A DNA stretch of 64,000 nt. Origin: Azospirillum lipoferum 4B (GTDB taxonomy: Bacteria > Pseudomonadota > Alphaproteobacteria > Azospirillales > Azospirillaceae). Shown here in pieces: positions 56,784-64,000 of the stretch. The notes below the pieces were generated by a model. That model ran no database searches and was not told the origin of the DNA. It worked only from the letters and a program-made list of their open reading frames with translations. Numbering within the stretch: the first letter of the stretch is position 1; each line of letters starts with the position of its first letter. The translations under genes and the position numbers were made by a program. The stretch covers positions 496,001 through 560,000 of the forward strand of contig NC_016623.1 of the NCBI RefSeq assembly GCF_000283655.1, in the 5' to 3' direction.

Positions 56784-57905
56784 ATGGACAGCACCATCCC
56801 TCCGTCCGATATGGACAGCCCCTCGCCCGAACAGGAAGCCGCCTGTGCCGGGCTGACCTACAGTTCCGACGACACCCCCGGCATCCGCCGGCGGCGCTAC
56901 GGCAAGGGCTTCCGCTTCCTCTGGCCCGACGGCGCCCAGGTGACGGAGGAGGACACGCTGGCACGGATCCGCAAGCTGGCGATCCCGCCGGCCTACCGCG
57001 CCGTCTGGATCTGTCCCGATCCCGACGGCCACCTGCAGGCCACCGGCCGCGACGCCAAGGGGCGCAAGCAGTACCGCTACCACCGCCGCTGGACCGAACT
57101 GCGCGAGGGCACCAAGTTCGGCCGCATGCTGGATTTCTGCCGGGCATTGCCGGCCCTGCGCGAGCGGGTGTCCGCCGATCTCGGCCGGCGCGGCCTGTCG
57201 CGGGAGAAGGTGCTGGCCGCCGTGGTCCGGCTGCTGGAGACCACGCTGATCCGCGTCGGCAACGAAACCTATGCCCGCGAGAACCAGAGCTACGGCCTGA
57301 CGACGCTGCGCGACGGCCACACCGAAATCGAGGGGTCGGAGGTCCGCTTCTCCTTCAAGGGCAAGTCGGGCAAGGAATGGAACGTCGCGCTGCGCGACCG
57401 CCGGCTTGCCCGCGTCGTCGCCGCCTGCCGGGACGTGGCCGGCGACGAGCTGTTCCAGTATCTCGACCGCGACGGCCAGCGCCATGCCGTGACCTCGGGC
57501 GACGTCAACGCCTATCTGCGCGAGGCCACCGGCGCCGATTTCACCGCCAAGGATTTCCGCACCTGGGCCGGCACCGTGCTGGCGGCGATGGCGCTCAGGG
57601 AGTTCCAGGCCTTCGACAGCGCGACCGGCGCCAAGCGCAACGTCACCCGCGCCATCGAACAGGTCGCCACCCGCCTCGGCAACACCCCCAGCGTCTGCCG
57701 CAAGAGCTACGTCCATCCCGAGGTGCTGGACGCCTATCTGGAGGGCGGCCTGCTGGACTCGCTGAAGCGCGAGGTGGAGGCGGAGCTGCGTGACGAACTG
57801 GCCGGGTTGAGTGGGGAGGAAGCCGCCGTGCTGGCCTTCCTGCGCGAAAGGCTGGAGCGGGAGACGGCGTCGCGGGCGCGGGAGGGCGCGCGGGGTAAGG
57901 GGTAG
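56784..57905 (+). CDS. DNA topoisomerase IB (bacterial, poxvirus-like)
   Basis: 373 residues. Landmarks of bacterial TopIB: PGIRRRRYGKGFRFLWPDG, IPPAYRAVWICPDPDGHLQATGRDAKGRKQYRYH (Lys and Arg catalytic region), LIRVGNETYARENQSYGLTTL, FSFKGKSGKEW, DFTAKDFRTWAGT (second catalytic Arg in the family) and CRKSYVHPEVLDAYLEG with the nucleophile Tyr309. It relaxes supercoils through a 3'-phosphotyrosine intermediate. Length is close to the usual about 350. Stands alone. Confidence 0.95.
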   Translation: MDSTIPPSDMDSPSPEQEAACAGLTYSSDDTPGIRRRRYGKGFRFLWPDGAQVTEEDTLARIRKLAIPPAYRAVWICPDPDGHLQATGRDAKGRKQYRYHRRWTELREGTKFGRMLDFCRALPALRERVSADLGRRGLSREKVLAAVVRLLETTLIRVGNETYARENQSYGLTTLRDGHTEIEGSEVRFSFKGKSGKEWNVALRDRRLARVVAACRDVAGDELFQYLDRDGQRHAVTSGDVNAYLREATGADFTAKDFRTWAGTVLAAMALREFQAFDSATGAKRNVTRAIEQVATRLGNTPSVCRKSYVHPEVLDAYLEGGLLDSLKREVEAELRDELAGLSGEEAAVLAFLRERLERETASRAREGARGKG

Positions 57906-57932
57906 GGGGGCTTGGGAGGTGTCGGCTTGCGA

Positions 57933-58050
57933 ATGCCCCCACCTATCCTATCCCCGCTGGGCGGCTATGGCATGCACACATCTCGCCTCTGCGAAATGGC
58001 GGCAACCACCGTTGGTGAATAGCCCGTCACCCCGCGAGGGGAGAGGGGGA
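57933..58050. repeat. Degenerate palindromic repeat copy E
   Basis: The 231-base gap between topoisomerase IB and marC contains pieces related to the palindromic repeats: CCCCGCTGGGCGG near 57953 (as in copy D) and CACCCCGCGAGGGGAGAGGGG near 58030 (as the right arm of copies A-C). The middle, with CCACCGTTGGTG, is unrelated. It looks like a decayed or composite copy. Confidence 0.5.
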
Positions 58051-58136
58051 AATGCCTGGTCCGGGGGTGACACCCTGCACGGTCACGCTTATGATTGGTC
58101 CTATCAATTCACAATCACAAAAAGCTGGAGCCGGCT

Positions 58137-58763
58137 TTGTCGGACTACATCAGCAATCTCGTCGTCTTTTTCGTCGTCGTCGATCCGCCGGGGCTGGTGC
58201 CGCTGTTCATCGCGCTGACCCGCGGATTCGAAGACCGCCACAAGCGCATCATCGCGCTGCGCGGCACCGCAATCGCCTTCGTGGTGCTGGTCTTCTTCGC
58301 CTATTTCGGCAAGGTGGTGCTGCAGACCCTGTCCATCGAGATGCCGGCCTTCCGCATCGCCGGCGGGGCGTTGCTGTTCTGGATCGCCTTCGAGATGCTG
58401 TTCGCCAAACGCTCCGAACGGAAGGAGCGCGACACCGGCGAGGCGATGACCGACGAGGACGCCCACGACATCGCCGTCTTCCCCCTGGCGGTGCCGCTGA
58501 TCGCCGGGCCGGGCGCCATCACCTCCATCCTGCTGCTGATGGACCGCACCGGCGGCACGGTGGCGGGACAGGTCAGCGTGCTGGGGGCGGCGGCGACGGT
58601 GATCGGCGGGGTGACGCTGATCCTGCTGGGCGCCGACCGGGTCGGGCGGCTGCTGGGCCGCACGGTGATCCACACGGTCAGCCGGGTGCTGGGCATCGTG
58701 CTGGCGGCGCTGGCGGCGCAGACGGTGATTTCCGGCATCACCAGCATCTATCCGCCCAACTGA
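58137..58763 (+). CDS. MarC/YchE-family membrane protein
   Basis: 208 residues from TTG 58137, chosen because MarC proteins begin (M)-x-DY-x-x-(N/L) right before the first helix and GGAG lies 8 bases upstream. The longer frame to 58095 adds 14 residues. About six transmembrane segments: ISNLVVFFVVVDPPGLVPLFIALT, GTAIAFVVLVFFAYFG, FRIAGGALLFWIAFEMLF, AVFPLAVPLIAGPGAITSILLLM, GAAATVIGGVTLILLGADRVG and VLGIVLAALAAQTVISGI. The PLAxPLIAGPGAI motif is diagnostic. Function of the family is unknown; despite the name it is not a proven antibiotic resistance protein. Confidence 0.9.
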   Translation: MSDYISNLVVFFVVVDPPGLVPLFIALTRGFEDRHKRIIALRGTAIAFVVLVFFAYFGKVVLQTLSIEMPAFRIAGGALLFWIAFEMLFAKRSERKERDTGEAMTDEDAHDIAVFPLAVPLIAGPGAITSILLLMDRTGGTVAGQVSVLGAAATVIGGVTLILLGADRVGRLLGRTVIHTVSRVLGIVLAALAAQTVISGITSIYPPN

Positions 58764-58957
58764 CCGCCGGTCTTCGCCGATACGGCTCAAACACTCCGTA
58801 TGTCCCGCCGATCCCTTGTGCTGTCGGGTTTAAGCCTGAAAGACTAGTCCCCTTTCCACGGCAGCCGCTCACTCTACATGGCCTCCTGCCACATCGGCGC
58901 CGGGCAACCGCCCGGCGCAAGCCTTTCCACGCGCCCAAACAAAAAGAGGCGGCGGCC

Positions 58958-60355
58958 ATGGAACTCGATCCATTGATCCTGTCGCGGATTCAGTTCGCGT
59001 TCACGATCTCCTTCCACATCCTGTTTCCCAGTTTCACGGTGGGGCTCGCCTGCTGGATCGCGCTGCTGGAAGCGCTGTGGGTCGGCACCGGCAAGGGCAT
59101 CTACCGCAGCCTGTCGGAATTCTGGACGCGGATCTTCGCGTTGTCCTTCGGCCTGGGCGTGGTGTCCGGCATCGTCATGTCCTATCAGTTCGGCACCAAC
59201 TGGAGCCGCTGGTCCGACACCGTGGGCAACGTCCTGGGGCCGTTGATCCAGTACGAGGTGGTGACCGCCTTTTTCCTGGAGGCCGCCTTCCTCGGCATCA
59301 TGCTGTTCGGGCGGGACCGGGTGCCGCGCGGCATCCACCTGATGGCCGCCTGCCTCGTGGCGCTGGGGACGCTGCTGTCCTCCTTCTGGATCTTGTCGGC
59401 CAACAGCTGGATGCACACGCCGGCCGGCTTCGAGATCCGGGACGGCCGCTATTTCGTCACCGACTGGTGGCAGGTGGTGTTCAACCCGTCCTTCCCCTAC
59501 CGCCTTGCCCATATGGTGACGGCGATGTTCCTGACGACCAGCTTCGTGGTTGCCGGCATCAGTGCCTTCTATCTGCTTAAGCGCCGCCATTTCGACCATG
59601 CGAAGCTGGGTCTGAGCATGGCGCTGGCGCTGATCACCGTGCTGGCGCCGCTGCAGATCTTCTTAGGCGACGAGCATGGGCTGAACACGCTGGAGCACCA
59701 GCCGGCCAAGATCGCGGCGATGGAAGGCAATTGGGAGGGTGGACCGCGCGCGCCGCTGATCCTGTTCGGCATTCCCGACGTGGAGAAGGAGACCAACCAC
59801 TGGGAGATCGGCATCCCGGCGCTGTCCAGCCTGATCCTGACCCACGACTTCAACGGCAGCGTTCCCGGCCTGAAGCAGTTCCCGGTGGACGAGCGGCCCG
59901 ACCCGCGCATCGTCTTCTGGACCTTCCGCCTGATGGTCGCCATCGGCTTCCTGATGCTGGCGGTGGCGGTGGTGCATCTGGTGCTGCGTTTCCGCGGCCG
60001 GCTTTACGGCAGCGACTGGTTCTTCCGCGTGCTGGTGGGCTGCATGCCCATCGGCTTCATCGCCATCCTGGCCGGCTGGTTCACCACCGAGATCGGGCGA
60101 CAGCCCTGGGTCGTCTACGGCCATATGCGCACGGCCGATGCGGTGACGCCGTCGCTGACGATGGAAGCGGCGCTGATCTCGCTGCTGTCCTTCGTCGTCG
60201 CCTACTCGATCATCTACGGCGCCGGCACCTATTACCTGATCCGCCTGCTGCGCATCGGTCCGACGCATGTGCATGACGCCAAGCAGCCGCCGGAGGCGCA
60301 ACGGCCCAAACGGCCGCTGTCCGCCACCGACCCTTCCATCGAACCAGCGGAGTGA
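58958..60355 (+). CDS. cydA: Cytochrome bd-type ubiquinol oxidase subunit I (cyanide-insensitive type)
   Basis: 465 residues from ATG 58958. His20 in TISFHILFPSFTVG is the expected high-spin haem ligand region. ALSFGLGVVSGIVMSYQFGTNW and the GDEHG/PAK segments (FLGDEHGLNTLEHQPAKIAAMEGNWE) are family landmarks. AGWFTTEIGRQPWVVYG is the conserved GRQPW. The periplasmic Q-loop is short, as in CioA, which suggests the cyanide-insensitive group lacking a clear haem d spectrum. It oxidises ubiquinol and reduces O2 with high affinity. cydB follows directly. Confidence 0.96.
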   Translation: MELDPLILSRIQFAFTISFHILFPSFTVGLACWIALLEALWVGTGKGIYRSLSEFWTRIFALSFGLGVVSGIVMSYQFGTNWSRWSDTVGNVLGPLIQYEVVTAFFLEAAFLGIMLFGRDRVPRGIHLMAACLVALGTLLSSFWILSANSWMHTPAGFEIRDGRYFVTDWWQVVFNPSFPYRLAHMVTAMFLTTSFVVAGISAFYLLKRRHFDHAKLGLSMALALITVLAPLQIFLGDEHGLNTLEHQPAKIAAMEGNWEGGPRAPLILFGIPDVEKETNHWEIGIPALSSLILTHDFNGSVPGLKQFPVDERPDPRIVFWTFRLMVAIGFLMLAVAVVHLVLRFRGRLYGSDWFFRVLVGCMPIGFIAILAGWFTTEIGRQPWVVYGHMRTADAVTPSLTMEAALISLLSFVVAYSIIYGAGTYYLIRLLRIGPTHVHDAKQPPEAQRPKRPLSATDPSIEPAE

Positions 60356-60360
60356 CCCCC

Positions 60361-61380
60361 ATGCAGGAGATTGCGGAAGGAAGCCTGCTGACCCTGATCT
60401 GGGTCGGGATCGTCGGCTTCGCGGTGTTCATGTATGTGCTGATGGACGGCTTCGACCTGGGCATCGGCATCCTGTACCCCTTCGCACCGACGGAGGAGGA
60501 CCGCGACACCATGATGAACACGGTGGCGCCGGTCTGGGACTTCAACGAGACCTGGCTGATCCTGGGCGGGGCGGGGCTGTTCGCCGCCTTTCCCATCGCC
60601 TATGCCGTGGTTCTGCCGGCGATGTACATCCCGCTGCTGGTCATGCTGATCGCCCTGATCTTCCGCGGGGTGGCGTTCGAATTCCGTTTCAAGGCGCGGG
60701 CGGGCCGGCATTGGTGGAACCGCTCCTTCTTCTTCGGATCGCTGCTGGCGACCTTCGCGCAGGGGGTCATCCTGGGCTCCTTCATCCAGGGTATCCCGGT
60801 GGAGGATCGGCAGTTCGTCGGCGGCATGCTGCACTGGCTTTCCCCCTTCGCGCTGTTCTGCGGGGCGATGCTGGTGGTGGGTTATGCGCTGCTGGGGGCG
60901 ACGTGGCTGATCTGGCGGACCGTCGGGCCGCTGCAGGACTGGTGCTATCGCATGGCGCGGGGGCTGATGCTGGTGGTGCTGGCGGGGGTCGCGGCGGTCA
61001 GCCTGTGGACGCCCTTCCTGCTGCCGCAGATCGCCGAGCGCTGGTTCTCCATGCCCAACATGATCTTCCTGTCGCCGGTGCCCATCGTCACCGCGGTGCT
61101 GGCCTTCGCCCTGTGGCGGGCCATTGACAACAGCCGGGAGGTGGCGCCCTTCGTGCTGTCGATGGCGCTGTTCGCCCTGTCCTATCTTGGCCTCGCCATC
61201 AGCCTGTGGCCGCACCTGATCCCGCCCGGCGTCACCGTGTGGGAGGCGGCCAGCCCGCCGGAAACGCAGGTTTTCCTGCTGGTCGGCATGGCCTTCCTGA
61301 TCCCGTCGATCCTGGGCTACACCGCCTATTCCTATTGGGTGTTCCGCGGAAAGGTGACGGGCAGCTTCGGTTACCATTGA
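60361..61380 (+). CDS. cydB: Cytochrome bd-type ubiquinol oxidase subunit II
   Basis: 339 residues from ATG 60361 (CGGAG 9 bases upstream); a GTG overlapping the cydA stop is an alternative. Landmarks: LIWVGIVGFAVFMYVLMDGFDLGIGILYPF, NTVAPVWDFNETWLILGGAGLFAAFPIAYAVVLPAMYIPL (the WDGNE/WDFNE loop) and RGVAFEFRFKA, followed by seven or eight hydrophobic helices. It pairs with CydA as the structural half of the oxidase. No cydX-like small gene and no cydDC assembly genes are seen near it. Confidence 0.96.
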   Translation: MQEIAEGSLLTLIWVGIVGFAVFMYVLMDGFDLGIGILYPFAPTEEDRDTMMNTVAPVWDFNETWLILGGAGLFAAFPIAYAVVLPAMYIPLLVMLIALIFRGVAFEFRFKARAGRHWWNRSFFFGSLLATFAQGVILGSFIQGIPVEDRQFVGGMLHWLSPFALFCGAMLVVGYALLGATWLIWRTVGPLQDWCYRMARGLMLVVLAGVAAVSLWTPFLLPQIAERWFSMPNMIFLSPVPIVTAVLAFALWRAIDNSREVAPFVLSMALFALSYLGLAISLWPHLIPPGVTVWEAASPPETQVFLLVGMAFLIPSILGYTAYSYWVFRGKVTGSFGYH

Positions 61381-61442
61381 GCGGAGGAGGCGCCCCGTCC
61401 TAAAACGGGCCGGGTTTCGAGAAAAGCGGAAGGGTTGGGGCC

Positions 61443-62108
61443 ATGGATATCGACATCAGCTTTGCCGAGGCGATGCTGCGCCGTGGCGCCGGTCTGCTGG
61501 AGGCGGAAGCGGGGGCGGATGAAGCGGCAAGCGATCCCTTCGCCGTTCTGGCCCGGCTGCTGGCCGCCGCCGCGGCGACCGACGCGCCGCTGGTGGTGCT
61601 GAGCGAGGGCGGCAGCCACCCCGCCCTGTTCGACGAGGCCGCCCGCCGTGCCGGGGAGCCGCTGACCGCCCGCCTCGCCGGTCTCGCCGCCACCCGGCAG
61701 GGCGAGCGCGCCACCATGTACGAGTTCGACGGCAGCGGGCCGCTGACCGGCAACCGCATCGTCGCCGCCCTGCTGCGGCCGGAGGAGCGGCCAGACCTGC
61801 TGCATGTCTACATCGCCGTCGGCCGGCTGCGTGGGGGAGAGGCGCAGATCACCGTGCCGCCGGCGCTTCTGCGGTTCGACGCCGCGGCGCTGGGCCAGAC
61901 GCTGGGGCTGCTGGGCGATGCGGTGTCGCGCAGCCCGAACGCCGCCACCGCGGCACTGGCCCACGCCGCCGCCGTCCTGCCGATGGAGGGTCATGAGCAG
62001 GGCGGTATGCCGGCGGCGCTGCTGGACCTCTACTGGCATGCGCTGACGCTGGCGTCGGTGCGGGCGGATGGCGGGTTGGCGGTGATGACGCCGGAGGGGA
62101 GTGCGTGA
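61443..62108 (+). CDS. Hypothetical protein, unknown function
   Basis: 221 residues, Ala/Leu-rich and predicted globular without signal peptide or membrane helices. Regular beta/alpha alternation is visible (APLVVLSEGGSHPALFDEAARRAG, ERATMYEFDGSG, DLLHVYIAVGRLRGGEAQITVP, LLDLYWHALTLASVRADG). I recognise no family. It begins 62 bases after cydB, with AGGG upstream, so it might be co-transcribed with the oxidase genes; a weak CCCGT/ACGGG stem lies between them. Confidence 0.6.
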   Translation: MDIDISFAEAMLRRGAGLLEAEAGADEAASDPFAVLARLLAAAAATDAPLVVLSEGGSHPALFDEAARRAGEPLTARLAGLAATRQGERATMYEFDGSGPLTGNRIVAALLRPEERPDLLHVYIAVGRLRGGEAQITVPPALLRFDAAALGQTLGLLGDAVSRSPNAATAALAHAAAVLPMEGHEQGGMPAALLDLYWHALTLASVRADGGLAVMTPEGSA

Positions 62109-62454
62109 GGGTTGGCTACTGCCACCGTCACCTATTGCTATCGGAACTGTGTTTCTGACAATAGCGTGTCCGCCCCAAAAGCCCTTCTCCCCTTGCGGGG
62201 CGGGATGAGGGGTGCGGCGGCCGAAGGCCGGGGGAATCAATGGCTTGCAACCCCTCACCCCAACCCCTCTCCCGCAGGGGGAGAGGGGCTTTGACCCCAT
62301 GCGCTGATCAAATGCAAATGCCATCAAGCGGACGGGGCAGACCCCGCCTCCTTTGCAATTCATTTGAAACTCTTTCCCCCGCTGCCGATCTGGTGACAGA
62401 GTTAACGTCGGTGAAATACTGCGTCACATCGTCACCAGTTCATCGGGAGCAGCC
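62109..62454. other. 346-base intergenic region with palindromic repeat copy C
   Basis: No open frame with coding character is seen. Bases 62179-62292 are an intact palindromic repeat. The remaining 162 bases before xdhA are less GC-rich (for example CAATTCATTTGAAACTC near 62355) and probably contain the xdh promoter, but I cannot place -10 and -35 boxes with confidence. Confidence 0.6.
62179..62292. repeat. Palindromic repeat copy C (intact)
   Basis: Starts AAGCCCTTCTCCCCTTGCGG and ends GGGGAGAGGGGCTTT, with an inner GGCGGCCGAAGGCC hairpin. It reads GGGATGAGGGGTGCGG continuously across the position where the IS110 element sits in copy B, so it serves as the empty-site reference for that insertion. 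Confidence 0.85.
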
Positions 62455-63927
62455 ATGCGCCAGCGCCTCCGCTTCTATCTCGGCGACGAGCTTCGGGAGA
62501 TCGATGCGGTCGATCCGACCCTGACGGTGCTGGACTGGCTGCGGCTGTCGGAACGGCGGGTCGGCACCAAGGAAGGCTGTGCGGAGGGCGATTGCGGCGC
62601 CTGCACCGTGGTGGTCGGGCGGCTGGACGGCGACAGGCTGCGCTATGAGGCGGTGAACGCCTGCATCCGCTTCCTCGCCACGCTGGACGGCTGCCGGCTG
62701 CTGACGGTTGAGCATCTGAAGGGGCCGGACGGCGCGCTGCACCCGGTTCAGCAGGCGATGGTCGATTGCCACGGCTCGCAATGCGGATTCTGCACGCCGG
62801 GCTTCGTCATGTCGCTGCTGGCGCTGTACCTCAACGAGGAGCGGCCGGACGGCCAGCGGATCGACGACGCGCTGGCCGGGAATCTCTGCCGCTGCACCGG
62901 CTATGAGCCCATCGTCCGCGCCGCCCACACCATGTACGAGATTGGCGACCGGGCCGCCGACCGCTTTGCCGACCGTGAGGCGTGGGCGGACAGGCTGACG
63001 GCCTTGCGCGACGGGGAGATCCTCAGCGTCGGAGCCGGCGGGCGCCGTTTTCTGGCGCCGGCCACCGTGCCGCAGCTGGCGCAGCTCCTGCTCGACAATC
63101 CCGGCGCCACCATCGTGGCGGGGGCGACCGATGTCGGGCTGTGGGTGACCAAGTTCCAGCGCGTGCTGGCGACCGTGATCTACACCGGCCGTGTGCGCGA
63201 CCTGCGGCGGATCGAGGATCGCGGCGACGCGCTGGCGATCGGGGCCGGGGTGACCTACAGCGACGCGGCGGAGCGGATCGCCGCGCTCTATCCCGATTTC
63301 GGCGAGCTGATCCGCCGCATCGGGGCGGAGCAGGTGCGCAACATGGGCACCATCGGCGGCAACATCGCCAACGGCTCCCCCATCGGCGACACCCCGCCGG
63401 CGCTGATCGCCTGCGGCGCCACCCTGCGGCTGCGCCGCGGCGGCGAGACGCGCGAGCTGCCGCTGGAGGATTTCTTCATCGAATACGGCAAGCAGGACCG
63501 CCGCGAGGGCGAATTCGTCGAGGCGGTGATCCTGCCCAAACCGGCGGCGGGGGTGCGGTTCCGTGCCTACAAGATCGCCAAGCGCTTCGACCAGGACATC
63601 TCCGCCGTCTGCGGCGCCTTCCGCCTGACGCTGGACGGCGAGGGGCGGGTTGCCGACATCCGCATCGCCTTCGGCGGCATGGCCGGCACGCCGAAACGCG
63701 CCGGCGGGGCCGAAGCGGTGCTGCTGGGCCGCCATTGGACCGAGGAAAGCGTGACCCAGGCGATGGACGCGCTGGCCGGCGACTACACGCCGCTGAGCGA
63801 CTGGCGGGCCAGCGCGGGCTATCGCTCCATGGTGGCCGCGAATTTGCTGATGAAGCTGTATGTCGAGACCAGCGACCCGGCGGCGGACACCCGTCTGGTC
63901 GGCGACCGGAGGCTTGCACATGCCTGA
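62455..63927 (+). CDS. xdhA: Xanthine dehydrogenase small subunit (2Fe-2S and FAD)
   Basis: 490 residues. The first plant-type [2Fe-2S] cluster is bound by EGCAEGDCGACTVV (Cys42, Cys47, Cys50) and Cys70 in VNACIRF. The second cluster is in CHGSQCGFCTPGFVMSLLAL and GNLCRCTGYEPIV. The FAD-binding domain has IVAGATDVGLWVTKFQR, GAEQVRNMGTIGGNIANGSPIGDTPPALIA and ending segments typical of the CO-dehydrogenase flavoprotein C-terminus. It passes electrons from the Mo cofactor in XdhB to NAD+ during purine breakdown. Its stop overlaps the start of the next gene. Confidence 0.96.
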   Translation: MRQRLRFYLGDELREIDAVDPTLTVLDWLRLSERRVGTKEGCAEGDCGACTVVVGRLDGDRLRYEAVNACIRFLATLDGCRLLTVEHLKGPDGALHPVQQAMVDCHGSQCGFCTPGFVMSLLALYLNEERPDGQRIDDALAGNLCRCTGYEPIVRAAHTMYEIGDRAADRFADREAWADRLTALRDGEILSVGAGGRRFLAPATVPQLAQLLLDNPGATIVAGATDVGLWVTKFQRVLATVIYTGRVRDLRRIEDRGDALAIGAGVTYSDAAERIAALYPDFGELIRRIGAEQVRNMGTIGGNIANGSPIGDTPPALIACGATLRLRRGGETRELPLEDFFIEYGKQDRREGEFVEAVILPKPAAGVRFRAYKIAKRFDQDISAVCGAFRLTLDGEGRVADIRIAFGGMAGTPKRAGGAEAVLLGRHWTEESVTQAMDALAGDYTPLSDWRASAGYRSMVAANLLMKLYVETSDPAADTRLVGDRRLAHA

Positions 63928-64000
63928 TTCCATGGCGCCCGATGTCACGGCCCCCATCACGCCTGCCGCCCCGGCGCGGATCGAGGGCGCCGTCCATGAC
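63920..64000 (+). CDS. xdhB: Xanthine dehydrogenase large subunit, N-terminal fragment (cut by window end)
   Basis: An ATG at 63920, 8 bases inside the end of xdhA, opens a frame that is uninterrupted to the window edge (27 codons). It reads MPDSMAPDVT...ARIEGAVHD. The final G-A-V-H-D matches the start of XdhB proteins (V-G-x-x-x-x-H-D-S-A), and the position directly after xdhA is where xdhB is expected. Too short for more than that. Confidence 0.75.
   Translation, partial: MPDSMAPDVTAPITPAAPARIEGAVHD

Overview
The window is high-GC (roughly two-thirds G+C) chromosomal DNA. Gene content fits an alphaproteobacterium of the Rhodospirillales/Azospirillum type: a petABC cytochrome bc1 operon, propionyl-CoA carboxylase plus single-subunit methylmalonyl-CoA mutase with a divergent ScfR-type regulator, aerobic HemF, a cyanide-insensitive-type bd oxidase, xanthine dehydrogenase and a threonine-phosphorylation-linked type VI secretion (T6SS) locus. 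This assignment is inference from gene content and base composition. No rRNA, tRNA or CRISPR array was seen.

Layout. (1) 1-4 kb: end of a LysR gene, an OmpA-like protein, and a compact putative effector module: small helical protein, GxSxG lipase, membrane-anchored ankyrin protein. (2) 4-12 kb: Na+/H+ antiporter fused to a cNMP-binding domain, EamA exporter, a metallo-beta-lactamase-fold protein without zinc histidines paired with a DsbA/FrnE-like protein and a divergent LysR gene, and a GMC oxidoreductase. (3) 12.0-13.3 kb: an IS110-family element that sits precisely inside a copy of a palindromic repeat also present elsewhere in the window. Its left end carries a candidate bridge RNA whose loops match both the target repeat and the element's own end. 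(4) 13.4-34 kb: a T6SS-linked block. It holds a caspase-like protease, a glycine-zipper lipoprotein, a WD40-caspase fusion, tssL, tssM, tagF, vgrG, a DUF4123 adaptor, a PAAR protein, an FHA protein (TagH), a PpkA-like Ser/Thr kinase, an alpha/beta hydrolase and a tiny putative lipoprotein. Sheath, baseplate and ClpV genes are absent, so the apparatus must be completed elsewhere. (5) 34-41.4 kb: LysR/WrbA, glutathionyl-hydroquinone reductase, a SpoIIE phosphatase, a DUF2161 nuclease-fold protein and a CcdAB toxin-antitoxin pair with a perfect 16-bp inverted repeat over its start. (6) 41.4-49 kb: mcm, pccA, pccB and divergent pccR, with an array of TTGCGAA-type half-sites between pccB and pccR. 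(7) 49-64 kb: housekeeping and respiratory genes, namely a diguanylate cyclase, a REC protein, DUF924, petABC with a strong terminator, trmL-hemF, topoisomerase IB, MarC, cydAB and xdhA/xdhB (cut by the window edge).

How they work together. The T6SS genes read as one strand-consistent, partly translationally coupled transcription unit: membrane complex (TssLM), spike and cargo loading (VgrG-DUF4123-PAAR) and post-translational control (PpkA kinase to TagH FHA, TagF). The two caspase-fold proteins in the same block, and a DUF4384-like domain shared by the kinase and one caspase, suggest an extra signalling or proteolytic layer. The propionate genes form a complete propionyl-CoA to methylmalonyl-CoA to succinyl-CoA route apart from the epimerase. 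The strongest novelty candidates are the IS110 bridge RNA with repeat-matching guides, and the kinase/caspase/T6SS association.
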